This document shows positions 50,451 to 63,087 of a stretch of 64,000 bases of DNA, in pieces (within the stretch, counting starts at the first letter, position 1; each line of letters starts with the position of its first letter). The notes under the pieces were generated by a model. That model saw nothing but the letters and a program-made list of their open reading frames with translations. It was not told the DNA's origin and did not search any database. The stretch comes from Selenomonadaceae bacterium (GTDB lineage Bacteria; Bacillota; Negativicutes; Selenomonadales; Selenomonadaceae): positions 1-64,000 of the forward strand of contig JALFBM010000011.1 of assembly GCA_022773425.1 (NCBI GenBank). Reading direction: 5' to 3'. Position numbers and translations under genes: made by a program.

Positions 50451-53400
50451 ATATCACCCGGTTATCCATAAAGCGGCCGGTCGGTATCTCGATGGTCGTG
50501 CTGTTCTTTGTCGTGCTCGGCCTCTACAGCTATTACCGCATCGGCGTCGAGCTGCTGCCGGCGCTCAACACGCCGAACATCACGGTCATGGTGAAATATC
50601 CGGGCGCGAGCGCGGAGTCCGTGGAGCAGGAGGTCGTCAAGCCGGTCGAGAACGCGTTGTCGGGCATCTCCGATGTTGACCAGATGACCTCGACGGCGAG
50701 CTACGGTTTCGCGCGCGTCTCGCTAAAACTGAATTTCGGCGCGAATGCGGACACGACAGCTATCGACGCATCGAAGAAGGTCGAGGCCATCGCGAACAAA
50801 CTGCCGGATGAGGCGGAGGCGCCGGTCGTTTTCAAGCGCGACATGAACGATAAGCCGATCGTCGAGCTCGCGGTCATGAGCCAGCACAGCAAGGCGGTGA
50901 CCTACTCGCAGACGGAGAACGTGTTCGAGGAAGTACTCGAGCAGGCGGGCGGCGTCTCGGAGATCGAGCTGCACGGCGGACGGGACAAGGAGGTCGCCGT
51001 CGAGGTGGACCGCGACAAGCTCGCCGCGTATCATCTGACGCTCGACGCGATCGCAAAGGCCATCAAGAGTGAGAACCAGCTGCTGCCGTCAGGCTCCATC
51101 TATACGGACACGACGAAGTCAGACGTCCGTGTCATCGCCCAGTTCAAGGATGCGAAGGAGATCGAAAAGATCCAGGTCAAGAACACGGCGGGCAAGCTGA
51201 TCCCGCTGACGGCGGTTGCGACGGTGCGCGAGCAGGACGCGCGCACGGAGCGCTACGGCCGCCTGAATGGCGAGGACGCGGTCAACGTGCTGATCTACAA
51301 GAACAGCGATGCGAACGTCGTCGAGACCGCGGACAACATTCTAAAGAGCGTCGAAAAGCTGCGCAAGGATCACCCGGACTATCAGTTCGTCGTCGTGTCG
51401 AACGATGCGGACTACGTCAAGACCTCGCTGCACAACACGCTCGGGACGCTCGTCGAGGGCCTGATCACGACGGGACTCGTGCTGTTTCTGTTCCTGCGCG
51501 GCTGGCGTTCGACGGCAGCGGTCATGATCGCCATCCCGACTTCGCTGATCGCGACGTTTTTCGTCATGTACATCGCGGGCTTCACGTTCAACATGATGTC
51601 CCTGATGGGCATGACGCTCTGTATCGGCATCCTCGTCGATGACTCGATCGTCGTGCTCGAGAACATCACGCGGCATCTGAAGCTGGGCGAGGAGCCGGCG
51701 CTAGCGGCCGAGCACGGACGGACGGAGATCGGCATGGCGGCGATCGCCATCACGCTCTGCGACGCGGCGGTGTTCATGCCGATCGCGTTCATGAACGGCA
51801 TGACGGGACAGTATTTCCGCCAGTTCGGCCTGACCATCGTGTTCGCGGGGCTGTTTTCACTGTTCATTTCGTTCACGCTGACGCCGATGCTCGCATCGAA
51901 GTTCTTCGCGGGCGGCTACCACGTGCCGAAACGTCGGCTCTGGGAACGCATGGACCGGCTCGAGGCGTGGGCCGTCGATACCTATGTGCGCGTGCTTCGC
52001 TGGAGCTTTGGCCACAAGAAAAAACTGCTGCTCGGCATCACGGTGCTTTTTGCGGCGGTCGTCGCGATGGTGCCGCTCGGGCTCATCGGCTCGGAGTACA
52101 TGCCGCAGACGGATGAGTCGAGTTTCACGATCAATATCCAGGGACAGGTCGGCACGTCGGCCGAGGAGACAAACAAAGTCGCGGAAAAGCTGGAGCAAAA
52201 GCTCGCCGAGATCCCGGAGGTCGAGTACTACATGACGCAGGCCGGCGGCAGCAACGCCTACGAGGGCCGCATCAAGGTGCAGCTCTACGACCGCAAGGAC
52301 CGCAAGCGCTCGGTCTGGGATGTCGCCAATGAGATGCGCCGGTTCGCGGCGGGAATCAAGGAGGCGGATGTCCGTATCGCGGAGACGCAGACCTCGGTCG
52401 CTGGCATTTCTGGCGGTGGTGGTGGTGCCAAGGGCGGCGGGGGCACGCTGCAGGTCGAGTTGCGCGGCAGCGATAACGACAAGCTGAGCGTGGCTGCCGA
52501 ACAGGTCATGAACCTCATGAAGAACGACGTGAACGGCATCACGGATGTCAACAGCTCGTATACGGAGGGCATGCCGGAGCTGCAGCTGACCGTCGACCGG
52601 CAGAAAATCAAGACGCTCGGCACGTCGCTGGCGGATGTCGACACGGCGTTCAGCTCCGCCATCACGGGCGTATCCGCGGGCGAGCTCAAGAACGACGTGA
52701 AAAACGACGGGCAGGACACGAACATCAAGGTCCGGTTTAAGGGGGCGGACGGCTACAAGGCGTCGGATGTCGCGCATGTGCCGGTCTCTGCGGGCGGCAA
52801 ACTCATCTACCTCGGCGACGTCGCGACGATCAAGAACGGGCGCGGCCCGGTCTCCATCCGCCGCGTCGACAAGCAGCGCTCCATCCGCATCGGCGCGAAT
52901 ATCTCCGGGCGCCCGCTCAATGAGGTCATGAAGGATGTGCAGAAGGCTGTGCGCGGCGCGCATCTCGAGGATCAGGGCGTGACGTACAAGTTCCGCGGGC
53001 AGGCGACGAGCATGAACGACACGTTCAAGGAGCTGCTCGCCGCGCTGTTCCTCGCGCTCGTACTCATTTACATGCTGCTCGGCGTGCTCTACGAGTCGAC
53101 CATCACGCCGATCATCCGCATGTTCTCGCTGCCGCTTGGTATCATCGGCGCGCTCTTTATCCTGTTTTTGACGCATAACACGCTCAACCTCTACTCGTTG
53201 ATCGGCATCCTCGTCATGGACGGTATCGTCGCGAAGAACGGCACGCTGCTGCTCGACTACACGCTGACGCTCATGGACCGCGGCTATACGGCCCACGACG
53301 CCGTCATCGAGGCGGGCAAGGTGCGCCTGAAGCCGATCTTCATGACGACCATCACGATGATCGTCGGCATGCTGCCGACCGCGCTCGCCGTGACCGCGGG

Positions 53401-53593
53401 CTCCGAGACGCGGAGTTCCATGGCCTGGGTCATCATCGGCGGACTACTGACCTCGACCGTCTTTACCCTGATCGTCATCCCCATTCTGTTCCTGTTCACT
53501 GAAAAGCACCCGCCGTGCACGTGGCTCGCCTCGCTCCGCGCCCTCGTCCATCGAAGCGGGGCGGCTCCGGCCCTGCCGCACCGAGAGGTATAG
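50447..53593 (+). CDS. RND efflux transporter permease (HAE1/AcrB-like)
   Basis: 1048 aa; ITRLSIKRPVGISMVVLFFVVLGLYSYYRIGVELLPALNTPNITV; GILVDDSIVVLENI. Confidence 0.95.
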   Translation: MNITRLSIKRPVGISMVVLFFVVLGLYSYYRIGVELLPALNTPNITVMVKYPGASAESVEQEVVKPVENALSGISDVDQMTSTASYGFARVSLKLNFGANADTTAIDASKKVEAIANKLPDEAEAPVVFKRDMNDKPIVELAVMSQHSKAVTYSQTENVFEEVLEQAGGVSEIELHGGRDKEVAVEVDRDKLAAYHLTLDAIAKAIKSENQLLPSGSIYTDTTKSDVRVIAQFKDAKEIEKIQVKNTAGKLIPLTAVATVREQDARTERYGRLNGEDAVNVLIYKNSDANVVETADNILKSVEKLRKDHPDYQFVVVSNDADYVKTSLHNTLGTLVEGLITTGLVLFLFLRGWRSTAAVMIAIPTSLIATFFVMYIAGFTFNMMSLMGMTLCIGILVDDSIVVLENITRHLKLGEEPALAAEHGRTEIGMAAIAITLCDAAVFMPIAFMNGMTGQYFRQFGLTIVFAGLFSLFISFTLTPMLASKFFAGGYHVPKRRLWERMDRLEAWAVDTYVRVLRWSFGHKKKLLLGITVLFAAVVAMVPLGLIGSEYMPQTDESSFTINIQGQVGTSAEETNKVAEKLEQKLAEIPEVEYYMTQAGGSNAYEGRIKVQLYDRKDRKRSVWDVANEMRRFAAGIKEADVRIAETQTSVAGISGGGGGAKGGGGTLQVELRGSDNDKLSVAAEQVMNLMKNDVNGITDVNSSYTEGMPELQLTVDRQKIKTLGTSLADVDTAFSSAITGVSAGELKNDVKNDGQDTNIKVRFKGADGYKASDVAHVPVSAGGKLIYLGDVATIKNGRGPVSIRRVDKQRSIRIGANISGRPLNEVMKDVQKAVRGAHLEDQGVTYKFRGQATSMNDTFKELLAALFLALVLIYMLLGVLYESTITPIIRMFSLPLGIIGALFILFLTHNTLNLYSLIGILVMDGIVAKNGTLLLDYTLTLMDRGYTAHDAVIEAGKVRLKPIFMTTITMIVGMLPTALAVTAGSETRSSMAWVIIGGLLTSTVFTLIVIPILFLFTEKHPPCTWLASLRALVHRSGAAPALPHREV

Positions 53594-53675
53594 GGGTGGC
53601 CCTTCTGAAAAAGCTCGAAAAATGAAAAAAGGGCTTGCAAAACATCCCGCGTTGCGGTATACTATTACTCGTTGC

Positions 53676-53752
<77 letters not shown>

Positions 53753-53855
53753 TGTTTGTTCACACCGTCACCGCACTTACGTTGTTTGCGCGGTGGCGTT
53801 TTTCTTTTTGGCACGGGAGCAGAAATTTTCTTTCCCGCGGGAGCGGAAATAGGGG

Positions 53856-53884
53856 TTGACAAGACGCCTGGCCCGCTCTATAAT
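53856..53884 (+). promoter_or_regulatory. tRNA-Lys promoter (TTGACA-17-TATAAT)
   Basis: TTGACA 53856-53861, TATAAT 53879-53884. Confidence 0.75.
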
Positions 53885-53928
53885 AATATCTGTTGTTGCG
53901 GGAAATCGCGGCGGCAAATCGAAGATGT

Positions 53929-54004
<76 letters not shown>

Positions 54005-54005
54005 T

Positions 54006-54081
<76 letters not shown>

Positions 54082-54176
54082 TGTGAAATGGACAAGCCTC
54101 CTTGTTTTTCAGGGAGGCTTTTGTTATACTTGTTTTTACGGAAGAAAAGAACGGACCATAGAAAGGAAGAGAAAGA

Positions 54177-54938
54177 TTGCGTATTTTACTGTGCAATGAC
54201 GACGGTATCGGGGCGGAGGGCCTTGACGCACTGGTAAACGAGCTCGCACCGGAGCATGCGGTCACCGTATCGGCTCCGCTCTCGCAGCAGAGCGGAAAGT
54301 CGCACGCGATGACGGTCCACGCGGAGGTCGAGCTGTTGCGCGGCAAGGCGATGCAGGAAAAATACCGGCAGTACGGCGTCGAGGCCTGGGCCGTCGCCGG
54401 CACGCCGGTCGACAGCGTGAAACTCTACCTCGAGGCGCTCGTGCAGGTCAAGCCGGATGTCGTGATCTCGGGCATCAACGACGGCTCGAATCTCGCGACG
54501 GATATCCTGTACTCGGGCACGGTCGGCGCGGCGCGCGAGGCGTTCCTGCACGGGGTGCCGGCGTTCGCGGTGTCACGCGACTACGGCAGCGCGTGGAGCT
54601 TCGCGGAGGTCGCGCACGCATTCCACAGTTTTCTGATGGAGACGATGGAGCGCCGCGACGGCGAATGTTTCCTCTATAATGTGAACTTCCCGAAAAAGCA
54701 CAACCCGGGACCGGCGAAATTCGTCTATGGCCGGCAGGGCGTGCGCGACTATCTGAACGCTTACAACCGGATCGAGCGGGACGGGCGGATTTTTTACGCA
54801 GTGCACGGTACACCATATGACACGGACAAGAGCGAGCCGACGGACATCTACGCGACGGAGCAGGGCTACGTCTCTGTGACGCCGCTGAAGGTCGACGCGA
54901 CGGATTACGAGGAGATGGAACGCGAACTGAACCGCTGA
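54177..54938 (+). CDS. surE: 5'/3'-nucleotidase SurE
   Basis: MRILLCNDDGIGAEGLDALVNEL; VISGINDGSNLATDILYSGTVGAAREA; TTG start. Confidence 0.95.
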   Translation: MRILLCNDDGIGAEGLDALVNELAPEHAVTVSAPLSQQSGKSHAMTVHAEVELLRGKAMQEKYRQYGVEAWAVAGTPVDSVKLYLEALVQVKPDVVISGINDGSNLATDILYSGTVGAAREAFLHGVPAFAVSRDYGSAWSFAEVAHAFHSFLMETMERRDGECFLYNVNFPKKHNPGPAKFVYGRQGVRDYLNAYNRIERDGRIFYAVHGTPYDTDKSEPTDIYATEQGYVSVTPLKVDATDYEEMERELNR

Positions 54939-55025
54939 CTCCTGACGGAATGGACAGGCGCGTGACAGAGGGGCTGGTTCCGTGCTACAATATAGGTTGG
55001 ATAAAAAACAGGAGGCTGATGGAAT

Positions 55026-56267
55026 ATGGAATCCATGATCCGGGATATCAAGCTCGCACCGAGCGGGCATGACAAGATTGACTGGGTGAAGAACTTCATG
55101 CCGGTGATGCATCACGTGGAGGAAGAATTTTCAAAAACGAAGCCGTTCCAGGGCATCAAGATGGTCATCACGCTGCATCTCGAGGCAAAGACGGCGTATA
55201 TGGCGGAGATTTTCCATCACGCGGGCGCGGAGGTCGCGGTGACGGGCAGTAACCCGCTCTCGACGCAGGACGACGTCGCGGCAGCGCTCGTAGAGGACGG
55301 CGTGCATGTCTTTGCCTGGCACGGGTGCACGGAGGAGGAGTATTTCACCTTCATCAACCGCGCGCTGGATATCCAGCCGGATATCCTCATTGACGACGGC
55401 GGCGACCTCGTACACACGCTGCACACGACGCGGCGGGAGCTGCTGCCGCATATTTTAGGCGGCAGCGAGGAGACGACGACGGGCGTGAACCGGCTGCGTG
55501 GCCTCGCGAAGGCCGGCAAGCTCGAGTTCCCGATGCTCGCGGCCAATGACGCCTATATGAAATATCTGTTCGACAACCGCTATGGCACCGGCCAGTCGAC
55601 GTGGGACGGCATCTTGCGCACGACGAATCTCGTCGTCGCGGGCAAGAACGTTGTGATCGCCGGCTACGGCTGGTGCGGCAAGGGCGGTGCGATGCGCGCG
55701 CGGGGTCTTGGCGCGAACGTCATCATCACGGAGGTCGATCCGATCAAGGCTATCGAGGCCATTTTCGACGGCTTCCGCGTCATGCCGATGGACGAGGCCG
55801 CAAAGATCGGCGATATCTTTTTGACGCTGACGGGCGATAAGGACATCATCCGCAAACGCCATTTCGAGAGCATGAAGAACGGTGCCATCCTCGCGAACGC
55901 CGGGCATTTCGACTGTGAGATCAATATCCCGGAGCTCGAGAGTGTCTCGGTCTCGCGGCGTACGGTTCGCAAGAACATCGAGGAGTTCGCGCAGAAGGAC
56001 GGCCGCAAGCTTTACCTGCTTGCGGAGGGTCGTCTCGTGAACCTCGGGGCCGGCGACGGACATCCGGCCGAGATCATGGACCTGTCGTTCGGCGTGCAGT
56101 TCTTCTGTGCACTGCATATCCTGAAGCATCATGCGGAGTTAAAGAATCAGGTCTATGTGATGCCGGAGGAAATCAACACGGAGCTCGCGCGGCTCAAGCT
56201 TGACGCGCTCGGCGTGAAGATCGATACGCTCTCTGAAGAGCAGCGCGCCTATCTGAATCTGAACTAA
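55026..56267 (+). CDS. ahcY: Adenosylhomocysteinase family protein (SAHH/SIHH)
   Basis: HLEAKTAYMAEIFHHAGAEVAVTGSNPLSTQDDVAAAL; VIAGYGWCGKGGAMRARGLGANV. Confidence 0.93.
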   Translation: MESMIRDIKLAPSGHDKIDWVKNFMPVMHHVEEEFSKTKPFQGIKMVITLHLEAKTAYMAEIFHHAGAEVAVTGSNPLSTQDDVAAALVEDGVHVFAWHGCTEEEYFTFINRALDIQPDILIDDGGDLVHTLHTTRRELLPHILGGSEETTTGVNRLRGLAKAGKLEFPMLAANDAYMKYLFDNRYGTGQSTWDGILRTTNLVVAGKNVVIAGYGWCGKGGAMRARGLGANVIITEVDPIKAIEAIFDGFRVMPMDEAAKIGDIFLTLTGDKDIIRKRHFESMKNGAILANAGHFDCEINIPELESVSVSRRTVRKNIEEFAQKDGRKLYLLAEGRLVNLGAGDGHPAEIMDLSFGVQFFCALHILKHHAELKNQVYVMPEEINTELARLKLDALGVKIDTLSEEQRAYLNLN

Positions 56268-56283
56268 GGAGAAATTACTTTTT

Positions 56284-57561
56284 ATGAAAACTCTGATCAA
56301 GAACGTCTACACCTTGCTGCCAGACGGCACGACGCCGCTCACGAACATCCTCATCGACAAAGACCGGATCGTCGGCGTCGGCGAGGTGCCGGAGGACTTC
56401 CGTCCGGGCAAGGTCATCGACGGCACGGATCATTTCGCCATCCCGGGCTTTGTCAACGCACATACACATACGTCGATGACGCTGCTGCGCAGCTACCGGG
56501 ACGACATGGCCCTGATGGACTGGCTGCACAGCATCTGGCCCATTGAGGACAAGATGCAGTCCGAGGATATCTACTGGGGCGCGATGCTCGCGATGGCCGA
56601 GATGATCCGCACGGGTACGACGACGTTTGCCGACATGTACGGGCCGTATATGGAGCGCGTCGCCGAGGCGACGATGGATGCGGGACTGCGCGGCGTGCTG
56701 TCGCGCGGCATCATCGGCACAGCGCCGGACGGCGAGGCGCGCCTGCAGACGAACGTCGAGCTGTTCAAGGACTATAACGGCGCCGCGGACGGCCGCATCA
56801 CGGTCATGTTCGGCCCGCATGCGCCATACACCTGCTCGCCGGACTTCCTGAAAAAGGTCGCCAAAGCGGCGCAGAGCCTCGGCGCGGAGATCCATATCCA
56901 CATGCACGAGACGCTCGACGAGATCAACGGTTCGATGAAAACCTACGGCAAGCGCCCGTTCGCATGGGTGGAGGAGACCGGCCTGTTCGACGGCAAGGGG
57001 ACGCTTGCCGCGCACTGCGTGCACATGGACGAAAACGACATCGAGATCGTGAAGCGCCACCATATTCGCGTCGCGCATAACCCGACGAGCAACATGAAGC
57101 TCGCGAGCGGCGTCGCGCCGGTGCCGCGCATGCTGCAGGAGGGCATCTGCGTGGCGCTCGGCACGGACGGCACGTCGTCGAACAACAACCTCGACATGCT
57201 CGAGGAGGTCAACCTCGCGGCGATGCTGCACAAGGTGCACGCGCTCGACCCGCTCGCCATCCCGGCGCTGACGGCGCTGAAGATGGGCACGGAGTACGGT
57301 GCGGAGGCCGTCGGTATTCCGGATATCGGCAAGATCGAGAAGGGGTGCAAGGCGGATATCACGCTGTTTAACATGGACAGCGTGGCCTGGTGCCCGCGGC
57401 ATGATCTCGTGAGCCTGCTCGTCTACGCGGCAAGCTCTCGCGATGTCGATACGGTACTGGTCGATGGCCGTGTTCTGTTCGAAAACGGGGCGTACACAAC
57501 CCTTGACGTCGAGCGGATCCGGTACGAGACGCAGCGCGCTGCCGACCGTCTGACGAAGTAA
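56284..57561 (+). CDS. mtaD: 5-methylthioadenosine/S-adenosylhomocysteine deaminase (amidohydrolase)
   Basis: AIPGFVNAHTHTSMTLLRSYRDDMALMDWLHSIWPIEDKM; GTDGTSSNNNLDML. Confidence 0.92.
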   Translation: MKTLIKNVYTLLPDGTTPLTNILIDKDRIVGVGEVPEDFRPGKVIDGTDHFAIPGFVNAHTHTSMTLLRSYRDDMALMDWLHSIWPIEDKMQSEDIYWGAMLAMAEMIRTGTTTFADMYGPYMERVAEATMDAGLRGVLSRGIIGTAPDGEARLQTNVELFKDYNGAADGRITVMFGPHAPYTCSPDFLKKVAKAAQSLGAEIHIHMHETLDEINGSMKTYGKRPFAWVEETGLFDGKGTLAAHCVHMDENDIEIVKRHHIRVAHNPTSNMKLASGVAPVPRMLQEGICVALGTDGTSSNNNLDMLEEVNLAAMLHKVHALDPLAIPALTALKMGTEYGAEAVGIPDIGKIEKGCKADITLFNMDSVAWCPRHDLVSLLVYAASSRDVDTVLVDGRVLFENGAYTTLDVERIRYETQRAADRLTK

Positions 57562-57642
57562 GAGACAGCATATAGAGCGGGGAAGCCTTCCTCATCGGGG
57601 AGGGCTTTTCTCTGTCCTAACCCCAAATAGAAAGAAAACGAG

Positions 57643-60174
57643 GTGAGGGTTTTGGCAAGAAAAACTGCGGCGAAGCGGCGCACGCGCCGCGCGACGAAGG
57701 CGAAAGAGAAGCAGGCAGCCGCCATGAATCCGGGGCGCCGCTACGAACTCGTGGGTCTCGCGATTTTCGCGGCGGGTCTGCTCTCGCTCTGCGGGCTGTT
57801 TGGCCTGAACGTCGGTTTTGTCGGCCTTTCTTTTGCCAAGGTGCTGCAGTATCTGTTCGGCATCGGCGCGATCGTGCCGACGCTGCTCCTGCTGCTGATC
57901 GGCTGGCTCTATATGACGAAGCACCACGGCACCCGCTACTCGATGCGCTTCTTCGGGTTGTGCCTGCTATACCTGTCTGCGCTTGCCATCTGGCATCATT
58001 TCGTGATCCCGCCGGGACGTGAGATCCTGCCAGATAGCCTCGCGCGCGGCGGCGGGCTCGCCGGCGGCACCGTTCTGTTCGTTCTGCGCAAGTTCTTTGG
58101 CGTCGATGGCACGATCCTCCTGCTCGGTATTGCGGTCGTCGGATCCGTGCTGCTCTCGACGACCTGGTCGCTGGCAAGGGGCCTTCTAAAGACGCAGGAA
58201 AAGGTCGAGAAGGGCGCGAGCGCGACGGCGGGCGCCATGGAGACCGCCCTCTCCGTGACGGCGAGCAAGGCGGCCGAGGCCGGCTCGGCGGTCACGGAAC
58301 ACGTCAGCGAAAAGGTCGCGGCGCTCCGCAGGAAGCATTCCTTTTACAATCAGGAAAAGGATACGCATTTTCAAGAGGAACGGGAAGATCCCGCAGCGAT
58401 GCCAAAGGAGCCGCATACGGAGACGGTGCGCGCGAGTGAGGTCACGAAGGTGACAGACGCGGAGCCGCCTTCTGAGGCCGTGCCAAAATTCCAGATCGCG
58501 TACAGCTCGGATCGCGCGGCCGAAGCCGCCGAGACGGGAGAGAGCGCGGATCCGTCCGGCGGGTGGGGGACGGATGTCGCGTCGCAGGCGTCCGGTGCGG
58601 AGATGTCAGATGTCGCGTCGCAGGCGCCCAGTGCGGAAATGTCAGATGTCGCGTCGCAGGCGCCCGGGCAGGCGGCAGATGCCGCGCCGGAGACAAAGCC
58701 CTACGCGCTGCCGAAGGTCACAGAAATCCTAATGAAGCACGTCAAGAAAAAGAACAAGGCCATGGCGATCGAGATCGAGGAGAACGCGCGGACACTGCAG
58801 CAGACGCTCGAGAATTTCAAGGTCAAGGCGACCATTCTCAACGCCTGTCATGGACCGGCGGTCACGCGCTACGAGCTCGAGCCGGCACCGGGCGTCAAGG
58901 TCAGCAAGATCACGAACCTCTCAGAGGACATCGCGCTCGCGCTCGCCGCGACCTCCGTGCGCATCGAGCCGATCCCCGGCAAGGCCGCCATCGGCATCGA
59001 GGTGCCGAACAGCGAGCTCGAGGGCGTGCAGCTCCGCGAGGTGCTCGAGAACGAGGCGTTCGCGCGCGCGAAATCCAAGCTCACGGTCGGCCTAGGCATG
59101 GACATCGGCGGGCAGGCCATCTTCGCGGATCTTGCGAAGATGCCGCATTTGCTCGTTGCGGGTGCGACGGGATCGGGCAAATCGGTCTGTATCAACACAC
59201 TGATCTGCTCCATCCTTTTTAAGGCAAAGCCGGACGAGGTAAAGTTCATTCTCGTCGATCCGAAGATGGTCGAGCTCTCGAACTACAACGGCATCCCGCA
59301 CCTGATGGTGCCGGTCGTCACCGAGGCGAAGAAGGCCGCGTCGGTGCTGAACTGGTCCGTGCAGGAGATGGAGAATCGTTACGCGAAATTCGCCGCGTGC
59401 AATGTCCGCAACATGGACACCTACAACAAGAAGTTCCCCGATGAGAAAATGCCGGCTATCGTCATCATCATCGACGAGCTCGCTGATCTCATGATGGTCG
59501 CGCCGCATGACGTCGAGGACGCGATCTGCCGGCTCGCGCAGAAGGCGCGCGCGGCGGGCATCCACATGGTGCTCGCAACGCAGCGCCCGTCGGTCGACGT
59601 CATCACGGGCATCATCAAGGCGAACATCCCGTCGCGCATCTCGTTTGCGGTGTCGTCACAGATCGATTCGCGCACGATCCTCGACCGGAGCGGTGCGGAA
59701 AAACTGCTCGGCAAGGGCGATATGCTGTTCTACCCGGTCGGCGCGTCCAAGCCACTGCGTGTGCAGGGCGCGTTCATCAGCGACGACGAGGTCGAAAAGC
59801 TCCTGGCTTTCATTCGCGCGCAGGGGCAGGAAATGGAGACGAACGAAGAGATCGTCGCGTTCACGGAGCGCGAGCTGCAGGAAAAGGAAGAGGGCGAGAA
59901 AAAGGGCGCCGCGCGCAAGAAGCCGGCGATGGATGCCCTGCTCCCCGACGCCGTCGCGCTGATCTACAGCACGGGCGTCGCGTCGACCTCCTCGGTGCAG
60001 CGGCGGTTCAGCATCGGCTACACGCACGCCGCGCGCCTCATCGACACGATGCAGGAACTTGGCATCGTGAGTGGCTCCAACGGCAGCAAGCCGCGCGATA
60101 TCCTGATGAGTGCAGACGAGGCCGAAGCGGCCGTCGGGCGCGCCATGCAGGGCGAGGCGGAGCCCGGCGTCTGA
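57643..60174 (+). CDS. ftsK: DNA translocase FtsK/SpoIIIE
   Basis: 4 TM N-terminus, [21 protein letters not shown] Walker A, C-terminal gamma winged helix [28 protein letters not shown]. Confidence 0.95.
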   Translation: MRVLARKTAAKRRTRRATKAKEKQAAAMNPGRRYELVGLAIFAAGLLSLCGLFGLNVGFVGLSFAKVLQYLFGIGAIVPTLLLLLIGWLYMTKHHGTRYSMRFFGLCLLYLSALAIWHHFVIPPGREILPDSLARGGGLAGGTVLFVLRKFFGVDGTILLLGIAVVGSVLLSTTWSLARGLLKTQEKVEKGASATAGAMETALSVTASKAAEAGSAVTEHVSEKVAALRRKHSFYNQEKDTHFQEEREDPAAMPKEPHTETVRASEVTKVTDAEPPSEAVPKFQIAYSSDRAAEAAETGESADPSGGWGTDVASQASGAEMSDVASQAPSAEMSDVASQAPGQAADAAPETKPYALPKVTEILMKHVKKKNKAMAIEIEENARTLQQTLENFKVKATILNACHGPAVTRYELEPAPGVKVSKITNLSEDIALALAATSVRIEPIPGKAAIGIEVPNSELEGVQLREVLENEAFARAKSKLTVGLGMDIGGQAIFADLAKMPHLLVAGATGSGKSVCINTLICSILFKAKPDEVKFILVDPKMVELSNYNGIPHLMVPVVTEAKKAASVLNWSVQEMENRYAKFAACNVRNMDTYNKKFPDEKMPAIVIIIDELADLMMVAPHDVEDAICRLAQKARAAGIHMVLATQRPSVDVITGIIKANIPSRISFAVSSQIDSRTILDRSGAEKLLGKGDMLFYPVGASKPLRVQGAFISDDEVEKLLAFIRAQGQEMETNEEIVAFTERELQEKEEGEKKGAARKKPAMDALLPDAVALIYSTGVASTSSVQRRFSIGYTHAARLIDTMQELGIVSGSNGSKPRDILMSADEAEAAVGRAMQGEAEPGV

Positions 60175-60250
60175 TTCGCGTCAGGGCTTGCAACGCCACG
60201 GGAAAGCGGGTACAATAGATAGATAGACAGAACAGGCGGAGGGAGAGACT

Positions 60251-61087
<837 letters not shown>

Positions 61088-61099
61088 AGAAGGATCAAG

Positions 61100-61975
61100 A
61101 TGCTAAAGAGCATGACGGGATTCGGCGCGGGGAAGGCCGAGAACGCGGATTTTAAGGTGCGCGTGGAGATCAAGGCGGTCAACCAGCGCTACCTGGAGCA
61201 GAATTTTCATATGGGCGCTGCGCTGAACGCGATGGAGCCGGCCCTGCGCGCCGAGGTCGCCAGGCACGCGGCGCGCGGCAAACTCGATATCTATATCGAC
61301 TACGTCGATCGGCGCGCGCTCGGCTGTGAGATTCATGTCAACGCAGGGCTCGCGCAGGCCTATCAGAATGCGCTCAACGAGATCAGCGATTCGCTGCATA
61401 TGGCGCGGCCGGACGATGCCGTGGCGATCGCGGGCTATCCGGATGTCCTGCAGGTCGAGCGCACGGGGGATCTGCAGGCGATGGAGCCGCTGTTGCTCAC
61501 TGCGCTGCGCGAGGCGCTCGAGGGACTCGACGCCATGCGCTGCCGAGAGGGCGCGCATATTGAGCAGGACTTTGCGCAGAGGCTCGAGACACTGAAAGGC
61601 GATGTCGCCGCGCTGCGGGAGCTCGCACCGAAGATTGTCGATGCTTATCGCGCCCGTCTGGAGAAGACACTGTCGGCACTTATCGGGGACAAGGTCGACG
61701 AGACCCGCTTGATCGAGGAGACGGCACTCTATGCGGACAAGGTCAACTTCACCGAGGAGGTTGTGCGCCTCGACAGCCATTTCGCGCAGTTCGGTTCCCT
61801 GATCCGCGAGAGCCAGGAGCCGGTCGGCCGCAAGCTCGATTTTCTGATTCAGGAGATGAACCGCGAGACGAACACCATCGGCTCAAAGGCGAACGCCGCC
61901 GAGGCCGCGCAGATCGTCGTCGCGATGAAGAGCGAGATCGAGAAGCTGCGCGAGCAGGTGCAGAACATCGAGTGA
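61100..61975 (+). CDS. YicC/YloC family endoribonuclease
   Basis: [56 protein letters not shown]. Confidence 0.95.
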   Translation: MLKSMTGFGAGKAENADFKVRVEIKAVNQRYLEQNFHMGAALNAMEPALRAEVARHAARGKLDIYIDYVDRRALGCEIHVNAGLAQAYQNALNEISDSLHMARPDDAVAIAGYPDVLQVERTGDLQAMEPLLLTALREALEGLDAMRCREGAHIEQDFAQRLETLKGDVAALRELAPKIVDAYRARLEKTLSALIGDKVDETRLIEETALYADKVNFTEEVVRLDSHFAQFGSLIRESQEPVGRKLDFLIQEMNRETNTIGSKANAAEAAQIVVAMKSEIEKLREQVQNIE

Positions 61976-61985
61976 GGTGAGGGCA

Positions 61986-62255
61986 ATGGGGATTCGACTC
62001 ATCAACATCGGATTCGGAAATGTCGTCTCCGCGAACCGCATCATCGCGGTTATCAGCCCGGAGTCTGCGCCGGTCAAGCGCGTGATCCAGGAGGCGCGCG
62101 ACGCGGAGCGTCTCATCGACGCGACCTATGGCCGCCGCAAGCGCGCCGTCATCATTATGGACAGTGGCCATGTGATCCTGTCCGCGGTGCAGCCGGAGAC
62201 GGTCAGCCGCCGTATGATCGGGGACGAGAATACAATGGAGGATGGAAAGCTGTGA
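61986..62255 (+). CDS. remA: DUF370 / extracellular matrix regulator RemA-like
   Basis: [54 protein letters not shown]. Confidence 0.92.
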   Translation: MGIRLINIGFGNVVSANRIIAVISPESAPVKRVIQEARDAERLIDATYGRRKRAVIIMDSGHVILSAVQPETVSRRMIGDENTMEDGKL

Positions 62256-62869
62256 AAAAGAAAGGACTATTGATCGTGGTCTCGGGCCCGTCGGGCACGG
62301 GCAAAGGCACGGTCTGCACGAAACTGCTGCAGGAGACGCCGGAGCTCGCGTACTCCATCTCCGCGACGACGCGCGCACCGCGTGAGGGCGAGAAGGACGG
62401 CGTCAACTACTATTTCCTGACGAAAGAGGCCTTCGAGAAGAAGATCGCCGCGGGCGGCTTCCTCGAGCACGCGAATGTCTATGGGAACTACTACGGGACG
62501 CCGCTCGACAAGGTTGAGGAAAGCCTGGCCGGCGGGCAGGACATCCTGCTCGAGATCGATATCCAGGGCGCGATGAACGTCATGGCGAAATGCCCGCAGG
62601 GCATCTTCATCTTTCTGTTGCCGCCGTCCCTCAAGGAGCTCGAGCACCGCATCCGCGGGCGTGGATCGGAGACACCGGAGTCACTCGAACGCCGTATGAA
62701 TGCGGCAAAAGACGAGATCGAGATCGGCAAAAAGTATCAGTACGTGGTCGTCAACGACACGGTCGATCATGCGGTCGAGCAGATCAAGGATATTTGGATG
62801 GCAGAACACTGTCGTGTGGCAAAAAATCAAGAACTTTTCGAGGTGCTGGAACATGAAGAAAGAAAATGA
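62252..62869 (+). CDS. gmk: Guanylate kinase
   Basis: [47 protein letters not shown] start. Confidence 0.97.
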   Translation: MKKKGLLIVVSGPSGTGKGTVCTKLLQETPELAYSISATTRAPREGEKDGVNYYFLTKEAFEKKIAAGGFLEHANVYGNYYGTPLDKVEESLAGGQDILLEIDIQGAMNVMAKCPQGIFIFLLPPSLKELEHRIRGRGSETPESLERRMNAAKDEIEIGKKYQYVVVNDTVDHAVEQIKDIWMAEHCRVAKNQELFEVLEHEERK

Positions 62870-63083
62870 ACCGATGAGCATGGTCAATCCGTCGACGGAC
62901 ACCCTGATGACGAAGGTCGACAGCCGCTACGGGCTCGTCGTCTGTGCGTCGAAACGCGCGCGCGAGCTCGTCGACGGCGCGGAGCCGAAATGCGAGAAGA
63001 TGTCGACCAAGGATGTCACGAACGCGCTGGAGGAGATCGCCGAGGGCGAGATCAACTACAAGCTTTCCAAAGATGAGGATTGA
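62853..63083 (+). CDS. rpoZ: DNA-directed RNA polymerase subunit omega
   Basis: SRYGLVVCASKRARELVDG...KDVTNALEEIAEGEINY. Confidence 0.93.
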   Translation: MKKENEPMSMVNPSTDTLMTKVDSRYGLVVCASKRARELVDGAEPKCEKMSTKDVTNALEEIAEGEINYKLSKDED

Positions 63084-63087
63084 CAGG

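Noticed and set aside
49185-53593. Complete tripartite RND efflux operon
   Set aside because: Adaptor and permease are present but no TolC-like outer membrane factor follows; tRNA genes come next, so only a two-gene operon is supported.
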